Positions 16,669 through 26,491 of a DNA stretch of 64,000 bases are shown here, in pieces. Each line of letters begins with the position of its first letter. Positions within the stretch are counted from its first letter, which is position 1. The stretch spans positions 186,001-250,000 of the forward strand of contig JBQKKG010000003.1 of assembly GCA_052116865.1 (NCBI GenBank), written 5' to 3'. The DNA comes from CAUPWF01 sp963515125 (GTDB lineage Bacteria > Bacillota > Clostridia > Lachnospirales > Lachnospiraceae). Both the position numbers and the translations under genes were made by a program. The notes beneath the pieces were generated by a model that had not been told where the DNA came from, searched no databases, and saw only the letters and a program-made list of their open reading frames with translations.

Positions 16669-18081
16669 CTAATAAGCATTCTTATTTACAAACCCCTTGA
16701 ATATAGTCAAAAATAAGATTTTAAAATCTAAACCTAATGTCCAATTTTCGATATAATATAAATCGCAATCAATCCTTTTTCTTATTGAAGTATCTCCTCG
16801 ATAACCATTAACTTGCGCCCATCCAGTCAGACCTGGACGCACTTGATGTTTCACCATATAACGTGGTATCTCTTCTTTAAATTTTTCAACAAATTGCGGC
16901 CTTTCAGGTCTTGGTCCCACTAAACTCATATCACCTTTCAGAACGTTGAAAAATTGTGGGAACTCATCAATACTTGTTTTTCGAATAAATTTTCCAATAG
17001 TCGTGACCCTAGGATCATTTTTTGTTGTCCATCCACTTTTCTCTGTATTAATATCCTGAACTATCATAGATCTAAATTTATACATTGCAAATGTTTTGTT
17101 CTGCAGCCCCACTCTCTCTTGCTTGAAAATCAAAGGACCTTTGGATGATATTTTTATAATAATGGCAGTCACTAGCATAATTGGAGAAAACAATAAAATA
17201 GCAACTAGTGCACCAAATATATCAATCACTCTTTTGACTAACGCATTCAATGTATTACTTAAAGGCACATGACGTATATTGATAACTGGTAGACCCAATA
17301 TGTCTTCTGTATATGGGCGTGTAGGTATAATATTATTATAATCTGGAATAAATTTTGTATGGACACCTGACTTTTCACACATTCCCACTATATATTCCAG
17401 TTTATGATACTCATTAATTCCTAAAGTAATTGCAATTTCATCTAATCGGTTCTGTGGAAGAATAATTAAAAGATTGTCAATTGTCCCAATTACTTTTATT
17501 CCTTTATATTCTGTTCCACGGGGTTGATGATCATCTAAAATACCACGTACTGCATAACCCCATTCTGGATTGGCTTTGATTCGGTCAATATATTCTTCCG
17601 TAGCTCTACTATATCCAACAAGAATCATATGTTTTTGATTATAGCCCTTTTTTCGCATATCACGCAGAAAATGTCTAATAAAGTTCCTTATAAAAACTTC
17701 TGCTACAATATTAATACCAAAAAATACAAAAATCATTGTTCTAGAAAAATTAACTTCTTTTGTTAAGTAAAGCATAAGAATAAACAGCATTAAACCTATT
17801 GTATTAGCTTGCAAAATATGCCATGCCTCTAATCTTCGACCTTGGACTCGCTTTGCCGTATACAGTTTAAACAGGTAATATAACAAAAGATATCCAGGTA
17901 TTATATAAATAAGAGCTAGCATGTATACTCGCAAAGATAAATACCAATCATCAATTGTAAAAATCCCACTTTTAAACCTTATTAGCCACGCTAACATGTA
18001 AGAAATGGCTATTACTAAAGCATCTATAACTACATGTATCCGATTAAAATATTTTTGATTGTCCTTAATCACTTTTTTCAC
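16669..18081 (-). CDS. Undecaprenyl-phosphate sugar-1-phosphate transferase (initiating enzyme)
   Basis: 470 residues. Four to five N-terminal membrane helices, a CoA-binding/Rossmann-like middle (MILVGYSRATEEY, about 150-250), then the C-terminal bacterial sugar transferase domain from about 275: KRVIDIFGALVAILLF, KQERVGLQNK, KFRSM, DEFPQFFNVLKGDMSLVGPRPE and RPGLTGWAQVNGYRG. This is the WbaP/WcaJ/CpsE class that starts repeat-unit assembly with UDP-glucose or UDP-galactose. The start is GTG at 18081 with AGGA upstream; a second GTG three codons later is possible. First gene of its operon, divergent from 18287. Confidence 0.93.
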   Translation of the reverse strand: MKKVIKDNQKYFNRIHVVIDALVIAISYMLAWLIRFKSGIFTIDDWYLSLRVYMLALIYIIPGYLLLYYLFKLYTAKRVQGRRLEAWHILQANTIGLMLFILMLYLTKEVNFSRTMIFVFFGINIVAEVFIRNFIRHFLRDMRKKGYNQKHMILVGYSRATEEYIDRIKANPEWGYAVRGILDDHQPRGTEYKGIKVIGTIDNLLIILPQNRLDEIAITLGINEYHKLEYIVGMCEKSGVHTKFIPDYNNIIPTRPYTEDILGLPVINIRHVPLSNTLNALVKRVIDIFGALVAILLFSPIMLVTAIIIKISSKGPLIFKQERVGLQNKTFAMYKFRSMIVQDINTEKSGWTTKNDPRVTTIGKFIRKTSIDEFPQFFNVLKGDMSLVGPRPERPQFVEKFKEEIPRYMVKHQVRPGLTGWAQVNGYRGDTSIRKRIDCDLYYIENWTLGLDFKILFLTIFKGFVNKNAY

Positions 18082-18135
18082 CCAATCCTATAATTTATTA
18101 CAAATATTAAATATATTCAAAATCATTCATTCTAT

Positions 18136-18164
18136 ATAGTACAATAAATATTTAAAAAGCACAA
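18136..18164 (-). promoter_or_regulatory. Putative promoter of the initiating transferase operon
   Basis: TTGTGC (18159-18164) and TACTAT (18136-18141) with 17-base spacing on the minus strand. The match is weak; position in the 205-base divergent gap supports it. Confidence 0.35.
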
Positions 18165-18224
18165 CCCATTGGTTTCCAGTTTTTCTTAACATTTTATTAA
18201 TACTTCCGTAATAATAATATAGGA

Positions 18225-18253
18225 TAGGCAAACACGCAAAAATTTGTTATACT
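18225..18253 (+). promoter_or_regulatory. Putative promoter of the plus-strand glycosyltransferase
   Basis: TAGGCA (18225-18230) and TATACT (18248-18253), spacer 17, followed after 33 bases by the ATG with GAGGA upstream. Confidence 0.45.
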
Positions 18254-18286
18254 GTTTAACATAAATAAAGAAATACGAGGACAAAT

Positions 18287-19267
18287 ATGAAAGTTACAAT
18301 TATTATTCCAAATTATAATGGCAAGCATTTTATGAAACCTTGTTTAGAATCATTACATAAGCAAACGTACAAAGATTTCAAAATTTTAATTGTAGACAAT
18401 GCATCAACAGATGGTAGTATTACTTATCTTACCGAGGACTATCCTTCCCTTGAGGTAATTGCGCTTAATAAAAATTACGGTTTTAGTAAAGCTGTTAATG
18501 TAGGTATTAAACATTCCGATACTCCTTTTGTTATCTTATTAAATAATGATACTACAGTAGATAAAAATTATATAAGGGAAATGGTTCAATTAATTGAATC
18601 CGATAAACGTATCTTCTCTGTTAGCAGCAAAATGATTCAAATGTACCACCCGGAATTAATCGACAGTGCTGGCGATTTATATACACTACTTGGATGGGGA
18701 GTGTGTCGTGGTGCTGGCAGATCTATTGAAAATTATACAAATATGGATGAAGTCTTTACTGCTTGTGCAGGTGCTGCTATCTATCGAAGAAGTGCTTTTG
18801 AACGAATCGGTTACTTTGATGAAATTCATTTTGCCTATTTAGAAGATGTTGACATTGGTTATCGTGCTAAAATCTATGGGTATAAAAACATGTACTGTCC
18901 TACCGCATTGGTATATCATGTTGGAAGTGGAACAAGTGGGTCAAAATATAATAGTTTTAAGGTGAAATTATCTGCTAGAAATAGTATTTATTTAAATTAT
19001 AAAAACATGCCTCTGTTTTATTTAATTATTAATTTTTTACCATTAACTATAGGTTATCTTGTTAAATATGCTTTCTTTTGTAGAATTGGATTTGGTAAAG
19101 AATATATAGACGGAATTAAAGAGGGATTAGAAACTATACACAAATGCAAAAAAGCACCTACCCATTGGAAATTCACTTTAAACTATCTGAAAATTGAATT
19201 GGCTTTAATTCTCCATACCTGTTCTTATATTGTAGATTGGAGTAAACGAAAATTTTTCAAAAAGTAA
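18287..19267 (+). CDS. GT2 glycosyltransferase (WsaE/rhamnosyltransferase-like)
   Basis: 326 residues, the only gene on the plus strand. VTIIIPNYNG, VDNASTDGS and LLNNDT define the donor-binding half; YLEDVDIGYR is the acceptor-side ED motif of family 2. The C-terminal quarter has two hydrophobic segments (about 235-265 and 300-315), so the enzyme probably sits at the membrane. GAGGA precedes the ATG. It is monocistronic, with its own promoter and a terminator shared with the convergent acyltransferase. Donor and acceptor unknown. Confidence 0.87.
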   Translation: MKVTIIIPNYNGKHFMKPCLESLHKQTYKDFKILIVDNASTDGSITYLTEDYPSLEVIALNKNYGFSKAVNVGIKHSDTPFVILLNNDTTVDKNYIREMVQLIESDKRIFSVSSKMIQMYHPELIDSAGDLYTLLGWGVCRGAGRSIENYTNMDEVFTACAGAAIYRRSAFERIGYFDEIHFAYLEDVDIGYRAKIYGYKNMYCPTALVYHVGSGTSGSKYNSFKVKLSARNSIYLNYKNMPLFYLIINFLPLTIGYLVKYAFFCRIGFGKEYIDGIKEGLETIHKCKKAPTHWKFTLNYLKIELALILHTCSYIVDWSKRKFFKK

Positions 19268-19276
19268 AGTACAGAT

Positions 19277-19344
19277 AAAGAAAGCTATGTAATATAAGAG
19301 GAGTTGAATTAATTCAACTCCTCTTATATTACATAGCTTTCTTT
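19277..19344. terminator. 68-base perfect palindrome, bidirectional terminator
   Basis: Arms 19277-19310 and 19311-19344 are exact reverse complements (34 bases each, no loop). It lies between two convergent genes and includes the last four codons and stop of the acyltransferase at 19329. A/T-rich ends give T-runs on both strands. Confidence 0.85.
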
Positions 19345-20357
19345 TCTAATTTTCCTTTGACCATATTTTCAATTGGTCTTAAAACGAACCACCAAAGTGT
19401 ATAAGAACCACCAATAGTTACAATTAAAAAAAATAAACATTTTGTAAAATCATTTAAATATATTTTATTTCCTAAAGATACCGCTATCTGCAATAGTATT
19501 GGATGGCATAAATATAATGCGAAACTCCCTTTACTCAAAAACTGAATGATACTAATAATTTTATCACTTTTTATTATAGATGGTGATTTTAAAACTAACA
19601 TCAATAAAATTGTAAATATGATTTCGTACGAAAACCATTGAATTTGCGTTAATATTAATATAGCACCTAATAATACTGCGTATATAATCTCTTTTCCCTC
19701 TTTCATGGCATAGAATAGCGTTACTCCAAAAATAAAACAGTAAAATTCAGACAAAGGATTCATTTTTGCAAACCACTCAATGTGACTTTCACTTGGATAA
19801 TTCACAAAATAGTATTGAATAGTTTGACTAATATATGGTGTCACTAACAAAAATATAAAAAGCATAATAAATGATTGTTTGTAAGTTTTAATCCACTTGT
19901 ATAGTAGTGGTGCTATTAAATAAAAAACTGCAAATGAACTTATCGTCCAAAGTGCACTTCTATTATTCCATAATGCCCAATCATCGGATGGTAATATCAT
20001 ATGCAAAAAACTAAAATATCTTAAAAATTTATAATTGCACGGTCCACTAATTACATCAGCTATTGACATATTATGGCCTAGAAACACCAATTCTTTTACA
20101 TATAAAATTATAAGGATTACATAATACGTAGGGACAATACTTACGATACGCTTTTTGAAATATTCCTTTAAATTATTGCTATTATCTAATGACTTTAAAA
20201 TCAAATAGCCACTTAAAACAAAAAACAAAAATACTCCCTTTGCTCCAACTGATGTATAAGGATTGATTAGTGTAAAATATTGACCCACATGAGTTATAAG
20301 AACCATGAGCGCTCCTAATATTCTACACACATCTAAATTTACATTTCTACTATTCAT
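19329..20357 (-). CDS. Acyltransferase family 3 membrane protein
   Basis: 342 residues with about ten hydrophobic segments, beginning with the family signature around NLDVCRILGALMVLITHVG (catalytic His at about 23) and a KGVFLFFVLSGYL segment. AT3 proteins (OafA, WecH) usually O-acetylate or succinylate cell-surface sugars. The gene overlaps the GerMN gene by 8 bases and is the third gene after the amidase. Its final codons KKAM and stop lie inside the long palindrome. Substrate unknown; wall glycan is likely from context. Confidence 0.88.
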   Translation of the reverse strand: MNSRNVNLDVCRILGALMVLITHVGQYFTLINPYTSVGAKGVFLFFVLSGYLILKSLDNSNNLKEYFKKRIVSIVPTYYVILIILYVKELVFLGHNMSIADVISGPCNYKFLRYFSFLHMILPSDDWALWNNRSALWTISSFAVFYLIAPLLYKWIKTYKQSFIMLFIFLLVTPYISQTIQYYFVNYPSESHIEWFAKMNPLSEFYCFIFGVTLFYAMKEGKEIIYAVLLGAILILTQIQWFSYEIIFTILLMLVLKSPSIIKSDKIISIIQFLSKGSFALYLCHPILLQIAVSLGNKIYLNDFTKCLFFLIVTIGGSYTLWWFVLRPIENMVKGKLEKKAM

Positions 20358-20901
20358 ATTTCTCCATATATTCAGAGTATACTTGATGTCCCGTTTCTAA
20401 GAACTTACCTTCGACACGAATACTAATCCACTCACAATCATATGCTTCCAAAAATGTATTACATACGCTTCCAAGTATCATTCTTTCCCCTGATGATCCA
20501 TTTTGATTAATATATGAAGCAAAATCATTTGAGAAATTTAAATCTAATGTTTTCTTCCCATCCAATTCTCCGGTGTCACAATTTAAAATTGTGACACTAT
20601 CTGGCAATATATTTTTTTTCTGCAACTGCTGAATTAATATTTCTGGAGTTAATGAATCAATTTGAACCTGATCAATTTCAAATCCATCTGCATTTTCATT
20701 TCCATAATATACATTTATCGCAATCGGCGTATTATCCACTGTTGATGAATTATCTTTTTCTGATTGAACCACTGCATGTTTCTCTTCCTCAGTTATCTCT
20801 TTATCAGCTGTAGCTTTCTTTTCCTCACCCGTTTGGCTGCATGCCACCCCTGTCAGCAAAACGATACCTATTATTATGCTTATTTTCCATTTATATTTCA
20901 T
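20350..20901 (-). CDS. GerMN-domain lipoprotein
   Basis: 183 residues. Lipobox LTGVAC with lipid-modified C21, an acidic linker, then a GerMN-type domain of about 110 residues (LDLNFSNDFASYI, GSSGERMILGSVCNTFLEAY, ISIRVEGK). GerMN domains occur in sporulation and germination proteins and in envelope proteins tied to peptidoglycan hydrolysis. Here it lies 15 bases downstream of a large peptidoglycan hydrolase and overlaps an acyltransferase, so a role in controlling wall cleavage is plausible but unproven. Confidence 0.82.
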   Translation of the reverse strand: MKYKWKISIIIGIVLLTGVACSQTGEEKKATADKEITEEEKHAVVQSEKDNSSTVDNTPIAINVYYGNENADGFEIDQVQIDSLTPEILIQQLQKKNILPDSVTILNCDTGELDGKKTLDLNFSNDFASYINQNGSSGERMILGSVCNTFLEAYDCEWISIRVEGKFLETGHQVYSEYMEKYE

Positions 20902-20916
20902 AAATACATACCGCCT

Positions 20917-23900
20917 TTACGAATTAAGTAATTTCTTTAAATAAGAATTAACTAAACGAAAACCATAGTATTGAGATGTTGCCCAGCCAGTCTGATTTGG
21001 GTTTTCTTTTATTCCTAAATATTCCACGTATGGTGCACTTCCCCTTCGAACTAAATGAAATCTAGGATCACAACAAGGTTGGTTTAAGTTTTCTGTAGAT
21101 GAATATGCTTTTAGATGTTGAATCTGTGCTCTGATTCCGGTAGGAACGTCAGAAAACCAAGCACTATTTATAGTACCATCCACATCTGTAGCACCTATTC
21201 CAGCAAAATTAAACTGTTCAATTTTTACAATACCACCAAATTTTAAAAATCCGGTTTCATTCATTGCCTGCGCAAACGCAACCTCAGGTTTTATGCCTTC
21301 TTTTTGTGCTTCAATAATATAAAATTGACAAAAAACTTCTATGGATGGCGCGCCCCCTTTTGCCAATGCTTCCGCGGGATAAACAACTCCACTGCTCTTA
21401 TAATATCGAACCATCTGCTCTAACGTCGTTTGTGTAGCCCCCATAATTGAGGTCACTCCTTTAGAATACAAATTTCCACTACTTGTAAAATAGCATAACG
21501 TATCTTCAATTGTATTCCAACCGCGAGCCATAATTCCATTGCTATATAAATAGTATGTAACCCCGCCTTGATTAATCCAGCCTTTTTGCATTGCCCCATC
21601 GGTTCCTAAATAATACCATTCAGTTCCAATAAATTTCCAATCTGTCTGCATCACTCCAGATTGGTCAAAATAATACCATGCTGTATCAATCCATTTCCAA
21701 TCCACAACCTTTTTACCATCTAAGTAATAGTATTTTTTCCCTGCTATTTCATTCCATCCTGTTTGTTGAACTGGCTCCTGGTTCTTTAAGGACCCATCAA
21801 GATTAAAAAAATATACCTTTCCATCTATAACATAATCGCCCGTAACCATTTCACCACTTGATTTGCAATAATATTTTTTTCCACCATCATTAATCCAGCC
21901 AGTTGTCATGCCACCCGATGTTGGTTCCAAATAATACCACGCTGTATCAATCCATTTCCAGCCTTTATACATGAGCCCTGTCACTTTATCAAAACAAAAC
22001 CATTTCATATCGTCCGGAATCCATGTCCAACCTATTATAACGTTTCCTTGCTTAATGTAATACTTTTCGCCGTTTACTGTATTCCATCCTTCTTGACCAT
22101 ATAGCGTACCATTATCCCTAAAATAATATGTGACTCCATCAATTTTTTTCTTGCCCTTTACCATATTTCCGCTTTCGGTCAAATAGTACTTATCTGCACC
22201 AATAGTAAGCCAACCTTTTTCCATCTTTCCATTGCTGGGATTTAGATAATACCAACTACTAGTGTCCCATATCCAACCACTTTTCATAGCAGAAGTTGTA
22301 GTATCAAAGTAATACCAAGCCGTTTCAATCCATTTCCAACCTGTTACTTTTGTTCCATTAACAACATAATATTTTTCGCCATTAATTGTACTCCAACCAT
22401 CCTTTTGCATTAAAGCTCCATTGCTTGCGAATGAATATGTTTTTCCATCTATGACTTGCGTACCTGTTGCCATTTTACCATCAGAAAAAAGATAATATTT
22501 TTCAGATCCAATAGTTATCCACCCTTTTGCCATACTTCCATCTGACTGTAGATAATACCACTTTTGCTCTGGAATATCCCAATGCCACCCAGTAATCATT
22601 GCCCCATTACTATCAAAGCAATACCAAGCCGTTTGAATCCATTTCCAGCCAGTCACCATATCACCATCTGGATTCAGATAGTATTTTGTGTTGCCCTGTT
22701 GTAGCCATCCACTTTCACGATAGCCCTCTGGGCTAAAATGATACCATTTCCCATCAAGAAATACCCAAGTGTTTTTAGGATAGCTTCCATCAGCATAGCG
22801 ATACCACCATCCATTTCCATCTTGTATCCATTCACCCTTTACCAGTCCGAAATATTGAGCGATGGCACTTGCATCTGCTTGACCTAAAGATCTCAAGCCC
22901 CCTTCACTATTAAGAACTAATGCAACATCATTTGCATTAGTCATAAATGCATGTTCAATTAATATTGCAGGAATCCCCTCTCTCTTACAATTACGTATCA
23001 CATATAAACTATCATCTGAGCTTCCATCTGGATATGTACCATCACCATTCGCACTAATGATTCCACCCCCACGTCTCAAAGTCAGACCTAGCTTTTCTAG
23101 TTGTTTAGCAACCAGAGTGGCCAATTGTTTTCCTTCTTCTCCTAAATCTGGCCGATAATTAGAATTAGGGTAGTATACTTCTGCCCCATTTGCACTTGGA
23201 TTATAAAAAGAATTTAAATGCAAACTTACGAAAAAATTCGCCCCTACATTTTTTGCAAATTGAACTCTTTCTTGTAAGCATTGTGCTGTTGTAATACTTG
23301 TTCCACCAAAAGAGCAATTTAAATTGTTTCTTGTCATATATACTTCTACACCAGAATATTGTGACAATTCGTTATAACAATATTGTGCAATTTTAAATGC
23401 CAGTTCTTCTTCCCTCATACCACCCGCACTTGCTCCCGTATGTGTTGCGTCATGACCAGGATCTAACACTATTTTAATTCCACCTGCACGTGCTCTTGCC
23501 CCATCTGAAACAGCAAAAGTTTGAAGTGCTGCTCCCATATTTTCAGTTGTTGTCTCCACCTCATTCCCTTGATCATCCAAGGTCAAAATGGTTGCATCTA
23601 ACGCATCGTTATTGTCTTGGTCTGTTTCATCTTTTTCTGTAATCTGACCTTTATCCAGCACTACATCAGGATTTGTCTCACAATTTTGATTAACACCAAA
23701 CTTTCCTTCAATCCCTATATCCAACAAATCAATTGTATGCGGCTCTCCATTTAGTAAATAAGAAAGTTTTGTTAATTGATACTCGCCTTTCTGACTTTCA
23801 TCAGTAAATGTTTTCTTAAACAGTATCGCTTCTTCCGTATTTGCATCCATGGGCAAAACACTTTCTTCACCTCCATTCACCTGATAGGTAAGCGTAGCCT

Positions 23901-24201
23901 CCGTAATATTTTCTCCTGATTCACCAAATGAGGCTAAAATATATTGTGTATCAGGTATTTGTATCTGAGCATTTCCAATAAACAAGTATTCCAAATTTGC
24001 TCCCTGATTGTTGACTTGTTCTGGTGCCGGTTCTTCTTCTGTCTGTTCCTCCACTTGTACTTCAGTTTGTTGTTTATTATTTGCCAACTGTTCTTCCGAA
24101 GCCTCTTGTGCATACAGACTTGGTACTGACACATTTCCTAAAAGAAGTGAACAAATAATTCCTGTTACAATGCCTCTCTTAATTGACTGTAGCTTTATCA
24201 T
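20917..24201 (-). CDS. Choline-binding bifunctional autolysin: amidase_3 plus glucosaminidase
   Basis: 1094 residues. Signal peptide about 1-31; a Glu/Gln-rich linker and a beta-rich region to about 235; an N-acetylmuramoyl-L-alanine amidase_3 domain 242-452 with zinc ligands H250 (DPGHDA), E265 and H328 (SLHLN) and catalytic E416 (IEHAFMTN); about twenty choline-binding/cell-wall-binding repeats 458-914 (GWKWIDTAWYYF type); and a C-terminal glucosaminidase domain 915-1094 with catalytic Glu in AMNETG near 978. It would cut both stem peptide and glycan while docked on phosphocholine-bearing polymer. The ATG has only a weak ribosome site. First gene of a three-gene operon with GerMN and AT3. 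Confidence 0.94.
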   Translation of the reverse strand: MIKLQSIKRGIVTGIICSLLLGNVSVPSLYAQEASEEQLANNKQQTEVQVEEQTEEEPAPEQVNNQGANLEYLFIGNAQIQIPDTQYILASFGESGENITEATLTYQVNGGEESVLPMDANTEEAILFKKTFTDESQKGEYQLTKLSYLLNGEPHTIDLLDIGIEGKFGVNQNCETNPDVVLDKGQITEKDETDQDNNDALDATILTLDDQGNEVETTTENMGAALQTFAVSDGARARAGGIKIVLDPGHDATHTGASAGGMREEELAFKIAQYCYNELSQYSGVEVYMTRNNLNCSFGGTSITTAQCLQERVQFAKNVGANFFVSLHLNSFYNPSANGAEVYYPNSNYRPDLGEEGKQLATLVAKQLEKLGLTLRRGGGIISANGDGTYPDGSSDDSLYVIRNCKREGIPAILIEHAFMTNANDVALVLNSEGGLRSLGQADASAIAQYFGLVKGEWIQDGNGWWYRYADGSYPKNTWVFLDGKWYHFSPEGYRESGWLQQGNTKYYLNPDGDMVTGWKWIQTAWYCFDSNGAMITGWHWDIPEQKWYYLQSDGSMAKGWITIGSEKYYLFSDGKMATGTQVIDGKTYSFASNGALMQKDGWSTINGEKYYVVNGTKVTGWKWIETAWYYFDTTTSAMKSGWIWDTSSWYYLNPSNGKMEKGWLTIGADKYYLTESGNMVKGKKKIDGVTYYFRDNGTLYGQEGWNTVNGEKYYIKQGNVIIGWTWIPDDMKWFCFDKVTGLMYKGWKWIDTAWYYLEPTSGGMTTGWINDGGKKYYCKSSGEMVTGDYVIDGKVYFFNLDGSLKNQEPVQQTGWNEIAGKKYYYLDGKKVVDWKWIDTAWYYFDQSGVMQTDWKFIGTEWYYLGTDGAMQKGWINQGGVTYYLYSNGIMARGWNTIEDTLCYFTSSGNLYSKGVTSIMGATQTTLEQMVRYYKSSGVVYPAEALAKGGAPSIEVFCQFYIIEAQKEGIKPEVAFAQAMNETGFLKFGGIVKIEQFNFAGIGATDVDGTINSAWFSDVPTGIRAQIQHLKAYSSTENLNQPCCDPRFHLVRRGSAPYVEYLGIKENPNQTGWATSQYYGFRLVNSYLKKLLNS

Positions 24202-24258
24202 CTTCTGTACACCAACCTTTCTTTATATTCCCCCTACGTTAACCACATATCAATACAA

Positions 24259-24287
24259 ATTATATCATTTTACGACAATAAAAACAA
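24259..24287 (-). promoter_or_regulatory. Putative promoter of the autolysin operon
   Basis: TTGTTT (24282-24287) and TATAAT (24259-24264), spacer 17, minus strand, about 55 bases upstream of the autolysin start. Confidence 0.55.
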
Positions 24288-24301
24288 TAAAAACATAACA
24301 G

Positions 24302-24331
24302 TAGGGTGCAACACTAACGCGTCACACCCTA
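24302..24331 (-). terminator. Probable terminator of the rmlB-flippase operon
   Basis: Seven-pair GC-containing stem (TAGGGTG with CACCCTA), 16-base loop, then a T-rich stretch on the minus strand. It lies 23 bases after the flippase stop. Confidence 0.55.
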
Positions 24332-24354
24332 AATGCTTGTGCTATTTTGTTTTG

Positions 24355-25635
24355 TTATCTGTCCCTACAATTTTCTTTCATTGCTTTCTTTATATTTACA
24401 CAGAATAATATTAATGTACTAATAAATAAAACTATCATAGAGAGCAAAAACGAATATGCTGCCCCAATTATTCCAATATGTTTAACAAAAGATGGTGCTA
24501 CTAAGATAGCAAAGATCCAAGTAATTGTATACGAAATTATCAGTGTGTATTGTTTTCGTATAACAGTCAAAGCATTGTCTAACACATTTGCGAATGTGTT
24601 TACAGCTCCTCCCATTAATAAAATAAGTAAGGCACTTCTATACTCGCGTAAGTCTATTCCATAAAGCATCGATAAAATTGGAATACCTATAAATGAGCCA
24701 CACACCATAATAACCACACCCACGCCCAATAAAAGTAAAGATATTTTTCTTATCAATTCAAAAAAACTTTTGTAATTTTGGTTAGTCCATCTTACCGCCA
24801 TTTGCGTAATTAATGGTCGAAATACTATATATGTTAAATTCATTACAGCCGCCGGCATAAATAATATTCCATATATTGTCTGCATCCCAGAATTAGCACC
24901 TCCACTAGACGTCATCGTGTCGATTGCCATTTTAGGTGCATTAAAGGTAGACATTACTAAAAAAGAATTTAGAAAAAGAGGCATACAAGTTACTCCCAAG
25001 CTCAACACCCATTTTATATTTTTTATCTCAATATAATCTTCTCTATAGGTACGCATAACCTTTACATATCTTAAATCAAATACAAAAAAGCAAATACAGC
25101 TTACTAGAACCATGCTACCACATCCTAGTAATAAATCATCTGTATTCCACAATACAATACCAAATATAACTGTTGAAAGAAAAACTCTATAGGCCAGAGT
25201 TTTCCCTGCCAAATCCAATCTTTCTTTTTGTTGAAACCACCCTTGGTAAACATCAGACAATGCATCAATCACCTTAAATAGACATAGAATCATTATAATT
25301 AAAGATTTATAAAGACCATACCCCTTTATAAAAGTATATGCCATTGTACTAATAACCATTAGAATAATAGTTATTAGTCTAAACAGCAAGTACTGTCTAA
25401 ATTGATACATTTCAATTATATCTGTAGCTTGGTATAATCTAACTTGAAACGTTCCAATAGTAAGCATCAGCTGACCAATTGCCCAAGCAATACTAAAAAT
25501 ATCTCCTTCTTTTGTCCCCAATATCCTTGTCACTAACATTAACAATAAAATAGAAGAAAACGCATTGCATATACTCCCTGCAATATTCCAAAAATAAATT
25601 TTTTTCTCACTTGGCTTTTGGTATATATTATTCAT
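24355..25635 (-). CDS. Wzx-like oligosaccharide flippase
   Basis: 426-residue membrane protein with about twelve hydrophobic segments and the N-terminal NIAGSICNAFSSILLLMLVTR stretch typical of polysaccharide flippases (MATE/MVF superfamily). It should move lipid-linked repeat units to the outer face for the Wzy-like polymerase. The frame is open for 14 further codons upstream, inside rmlD, but the ATG overlapping the rmlD stop (TAATG, with AGGTGA upstream) is the natural start. Last gene of the long rml operon. Confidence 0.88.
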   Translation of the reverse strand: MNNIYQKPSEKKIYFWNIAGSICNAFSSILLLMLVTRILGTKEGDIFSIAWAIGQLMLTIGTFQVRLYQATDIIEMYQFRQYLLFRLITIILMVISTMAYTFIKGYGLYKSLIIMILCLFKVIDALSDVYQGWFQQKERLDLAGKTLAYRVFLSTVIFGIVLWNTDDLLLGCGSMVLVSCICFFVFDLRYVKVMRTYREDYIEIKNIKWVLSLGVTCMPLFLNSFLVMSTFNAPKMAIDTMTSSGGANSGMQTIYGILFMPAAVMNLTYIVFRPLITQMAVRWTNQNYKSFFELIRKISLLLLGVGVVIMVCGSFIGIPILSMLYGIDLREYRSALLILLMGGAVNTFANVLDNALTVIRKQYTLIISYTITWIFAILVAPSFVKHIGIIGAAYSFLLSMIVLFISTLILFCVNIKKAMKENCRDR

Positions 25636-26477
25636 TAACGAATCACCTGCAAATATCTTTGTAACGCATCTTGCCATTTGGGTAGTCTTGAAAATCCATT
25701 CATATCTAATTTATCTTTGCTCATTCTACTATTATGTGGCCTTTTTGCTTTTGCAGGAAACATACTACTATCTACCGAATTTACAATAATCTCTACTCCT
25801 GCCTGTCTGAAAATTTCTTTTGCAAACTCAAACCACGAGCAGAACCCCTCATTAGTTGCATGATACCGCCCATATTTCTCCGTTTCCACTAAACGCACAA
25901 GCAAAACAGCCAAATCAACTGTATACGTCGGTGATCCAATTTGATCACTCACTACACTAATCTCTGTTTTTGATTCTGCTAATTTTAGCATCGTTTTTAT
26001 AAAGTTATTGCCATTCGCACCAAAAACCCAAGCTGTTCTCACTATAAAATATTTTTCTAGGTTACGTTCTATTATTAATTCTCCCTTATATTTTGACTCT
26101 CCATATGCATTTAGTGGCTCTCGTTTGTCATCTGGTTCCCATGGACGTACTCCCTCTCCATTAAATACATAATCAGTACTTATATAAATTAATTTAATAT
26201 CAAGTTTTTTGCATATTAAGGCGATGTTCTGAGTTCCTTCTACGTTTATTTTATTACATATTTCTCGATGATCCTCAGCAGCATCCACAGCAGTGTACGC
26301 TGCACAGTGAATAACAGCATCTACATTAGCATTCGTAATTACTCTCTCAACCGATTTACTATCTGTAATATCCATTTCTTCAATGTCAACACCAATCACT
26401 ACATGATTTCTTTTTTCTAACTCAATAACAGTATCATATCCCAACTGACCTTTTACTCCTGTTACTAACACTTTCAT
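25635..26477 (-). CDS. rmlD: dTDP-4-dehydrorhamnose reductase
   Basis: 280-residue NADPH-dependent extended SDR that carries out the last step to dTDP-L-rhamnose. GVKGQLG is the nucleotide-binding motif, HCAAYTAVDAAE and STDYVFNG are typical RmlD segments, and YGESKYKGE contains the catalytic YxxxK. The stop overlaps the flippase start by one base. It is separated from rmlA, rmlB and rmlC by about 11 kb of transferase and export genes in the same direction. Confidence 0.95.
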   Translation of the reverse strand: MKVLVTGVKGQLGYDTVIELEKRNHVVIGVDIEEMDITDSKSVERVITNANVDAVIHCAAYTAVDAAEDHREICNKINVEGTQNIALICKKLDIKLIYISTDYVFNGEGVRPWEPDDKREPLNAYGESKYKGELIIERNLEKYFIVRTAWVFGANGNNFIKTMLKLAESKTEISVVSDQIGSPTYTVDLAVLLVRLVETEKYGRYHATNEGFCSWFEFAKEIFRQAGVEIIVNSVDSSMFPAKAKRPHNSRMSKDKLDMNGFSRLPKWQDALQRYLQVIR

Positions 26478-26491
26478 AATTCATGGTCTCC

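Noticed and set aside
18082..18286. Possible RNA gene or regulatory RNA in the 205-base divergent gap
   Set aside because: No stable structure or tRNA-like pattern; two outward promoters explain the gap.
21500..22850. Repeated GT/TA-rich DNA blocks that look like tandem repeats
   Set aside because: They are the coding DNA of choline-binding repeats in the autolysin; the same explains 45620-46140 and 46530-47060. Not CRISPR or a mobile repeat.
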